DNA of 64,000 nt, from the NCBI RefSeq assembly GCF_005234135.1, contig NZ_CP039965.1:806001-870000 (forward strand). The letters run 5' to 3'. Position numbers and translations under genes: made by a program. The notes beneath the pieces were generated by a model, which worked only from the letters and a program-made list of their open reading frames with translations, made no database searches and was not told where the DNA came from. Shown here piece after piece: positions 62,427 to 64,000 of the stretch (positions are counted from its first letter, which is position 1; the number at the start of each line of letters is the position of its first letter). This DNA comes from Pseudorhodobacter turbinis (GTDB lineage Bacteria; Pseudomonadota; Alphaproteobacteria; Rhodobacterales; Rhodobacteraceae).

Positions 62427-63767
62427 CTAGATTGCCAAAGCTTGCGGTGGCTTAGTCTTCCGGTTTTCAAGCTGCGCAGTGGCGGAAATTGCAGCAGCCT
62501 CCATGCAAGCGGCTGCTGTCTCGATCTCGTTGGCGGTATGTCCAGCCATCACCTGCAGGCGAAAGCGGGCCTTGCCTCTGGCGACCGCAGGAAATTCAAC
62601 AAGGTTCGCCAGCAGACCGAGTTCAGGTAGCTTACGTGCGGTGAGGCGCGCCAATCCCTCATCTCCTGATGCCACTGCGACAATAGCTGAAGGATCTCCA
62701 TAATAGCCAAGCCCACGGCGGGTGAGCTGTTCGCGCAAAGAAAGAACATTGTTCATCAACCGTTCGCGCAACACTGCCCCTTCTGGTGCCTCGATGATGT
62801 CAAGTGCGCAGGTAACGGTCGCGACCTGCGATGGCGATAACGCGTTCGAGAAGGTGCATGAAGGGCTGTAGAAGCGCAGATACTCCTTCACCGCCGGGCT
62901 GTTTGTTACGACAAAACCACCATTCGACGCAAAGGTCTTAGAGAAGCTCCCCATCACCAAGTCAACCTGTCCGAGCATTGACTGCATACCAATATGCCCA
63001 GTGCCGCTCGGACCAAGATTGCCAAGGTCATGCGCGACGTCGACCATCAAAGTTGCACCATACTCACGCGCGAGGCTTTGCAAGGCTGCAATGTCGGGAG
63101 TGTCGCTGTCCATTGAGAACAGGCTTTCCGTGGCAATCATGATGCCGGCATCAATATCTTTGGCTCGAATCTTGGCGAGTTTGGCCCGACAGTCGTCCAC
63201 GCTGTTGTGCCGAAACGGGACCACGTTGCGCGTCGCGGCGGCCGCTCCGGTTTGCAGGCAGGAATGGGCGAGGGCATCGATCAAAATATAATCTTGGGAG
63301 CGGACGAGCCCTTTAATAACACCAAATCCTGCGGCCCAGCCGGTTGGGAAGAGTACCGTATAGGACATGCCCAAAAAGCTGGCCAGCCGCCGCTCCAACT
63401 CGACCGAGGTCGAGGTATTGCCGACAAGCGCCGGCGAACCCGCCGAATGCACGCCCATCCGTTCGATGGCTTCGACTGCAGCTGCTTTGACCACCGGGTG
63501 CGATGAAAGGCTCAAATAATCTTGTGAAGAAAAGTTCGCGCCTTCGAACAGGTTGCCGCGGTCGTCGCGTACCGCGCAGCTCGCGTTGGGACCACTTTCG
63601 GTCGAGCGCGAGAAGGGCCACGTGCCACTTCGCCGACGAGTGTCCTGCCATTCAAAGAACCCCCCGCAACGATCGAGAAGGTCCCGCCCCTTAGGCTGAC
63701 GAAAGTCGCGCATGCTTCCAAGAAGTGCTGCGTTGGGGACGGGGTCAAAGAATATGTTGTCAGTCAT
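62427..63767 (-). CDS. Alpha-oxoamine synthase-like PLP enzyme (CqsA/LqsA or SPT/BioF-like)
   Basis: 446 residues of the fold type I PLP family: NFSSQDYLSLSSHPVVKAAA, GVHSAGSPALVGNTSTSVEL, DALAHSCLQTGAAAATRN, LMVDVAHDLGNLGPSG, and the PLP lysine in LVMGSFSKTFASNGGFVV. It condenses an acyl-CoA with an amino acid in related enzymes (BioF, KBL, serine palmitoyltransferase, CqsA). It is longer than BioF because of an N-terminal extension. ATG 63767 has a near-perfect GGAGGTGAT site. With the kinase and regulator downstream it may make a signalling ketone, but lipid or cofactor synthesis is an alternative. Confidence 0.85.
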   Translation of the reverse strand: MTDNIFFDPVPNAALLGSMRDFRQPKGRDLLDRCGGFFEWQDTRRRSGTWPFSRSTESGPNASCAVRDDRGNLFEGANFSSQDYLSLSSHPVVKAAAVEAIERMGVHSAGSPALVGNTSTSVELERRLASFLGMSYTVLFPTGWAAGFGVIKGLVRSQDYILIDALAHSCLQTGAAAATRNVVPFRHNSVDDCRAKLAKIRAKDIDAGIMIATESLFSMDSDTPDIAALQSLAREYGATLMVDVAHDLGNLGPSGTGHIGMQSMLGQVDLVMGSFSKTFASNGGFVVTNSPAVKEYLRFYSPSCTFSNALSPSQVATVTCALDIIEAPEGAVLRERLMNNVLSLREQLTRRGLGYYGDPSAIVAVASGDEGLARLTARKLPELGLLANLVEFPAVARGKARFRLQVMAGHTANEIETAAACMEAAAISATAQLENRKTKPPQALAI

Positions 63768-63848
63768 GGCGGATCACCTCCAGCGAAGTTTATACATAGA
63801 ATCATTTCGCATCAAAAGGTTACCAAGAGGTAAAGAAAAAATGTCCAC

Positions 63849-64000
63849 TTAGAAGGTAAAGTTTATACCCACACGGGCGATCACAGCCTCATTCTTGAAT
63901 TTATAATCGATTTGTTCGCCGGGAAACGCGACCGAGTCTGTCCCTTTAATACGTTCGTCGGCAAGATCGACATAAAGAACTTCAGCTTTGAGGTTTAGGT
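63849..64000 (-). CDS. Outer-membrane beta-barrel protein, C-terminal part
   Basis: The minus strand reads LKAEVLYVDLADERIKGTDS, then FPGEQIDYKFKNEAVIARVG and a final INFTF before TAA (63849-63851). Alternating residues and a terminal Phe are typical of porin-like OMP25/OMP31-type barrels. The gene runs off the window end. Confidence 0.75.
   Translation of the reverse strand, partial: LNLKAEVLYVDLADERIKGTDSVAFPGEQIDYKFKNEAVIARVGINFTF

Noticed and set aside
1..64000. CRISPR array
   Set aside because: The short repeats found here are dispersed and in both orientations, with no regular spacer units and no cas genes.
1..64000. Prophage or integrative element with integrase
   Set aside because: Two tRNAs and many IS relics are present, but no tyrosine or serine integrase, phage structural gene or att duplication could be seen.

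Overview
The window looks like chromosome of a Roseobacter-group alphaproteobacterium (Rhodobacterales). The signs are a GlpSTPQUV-type glycerol ABC operon, a tad pilus locus laid out as in that order, a tripartite tricarboxylate transporter, GC-rich codon use in the core genes, and many IS3, IS5, IS110, IS21 and IS6 remnants. This is inferred from gene content only.

Layout. 1-3.7 kb: a tRNA with anticodon CAT, then a scrapyard of helicase relics, an IS5-family relic that carries an intact IS3 element, and a photolyase fragment. 4.8-9.1 kb: a two-gene RND efflux pump. 9.1-13 kb: IS3 relics around a GGDEF/EAL protein. 13.2-14.7 kb: class I fumarase. 14.7-18.2 kb: a truncated SDR gene, an IS110 relic split by a complete IS3 element, another IS3 relic, a broken restriction endonuclease gene and tRNA-Leu. 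18.6-20 kb: a 3-oxoacid CoA-transferase pair. 22.3-34.4 kb: a tad/Flp pilus locus with two small pilins, CpaB, secretin, OmpA-like lipoprotein, CpaE, CpaF, TadB, TadC, two TPR proteins, a prepilin peptidase and an AAA ATPase. 34.5-41.3 kb: an MFS exporter and SbcD/SbcC. 41.3-46.6 kb: an ArgE-like deacylase, TctABC and a divergent LysR regulator. 46.6-47.0 kb: an IS5/IS6 chimera. 47.2-58.5 kb: a glycerol operon (Fe-alcohol dehydrogenase, glpK, binding protein, small membrane protein, two permeases, two ATPases, glpD) with a divergent DeoR-type glpR. 58.6-60.2 kb: IS21, IS3 and IS5 relics. 60.4-63.8 kb: response regulator, membrane histidine kinase and an alpha-oxoamine-synthase-like PLP enzyme, a set that resembles alpha-hydroxyketone quorum sensing. 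The window ends inside an outer-membrane barrel gene.

The most unusual signal is a family of tiny palindromic elements lying inside the transposase genes. Eight complete copies (37, 39 or 41 bp), one truncated copy and two possible scars occur in four separate IS relics. Removing each complete copy restores the expected transposase reading exactly, with no target duplication. Read in one orientation, the elements follow CATC or a close variant. They carry two hairpins, and one copy has itself been hit by an IS3 element. Target-specific, duplication-free insertion next to hairpins is reminiscent of single-strand (IS200/IS605 or REP/RAYT-like) transposition, but no such transposase is visible here.
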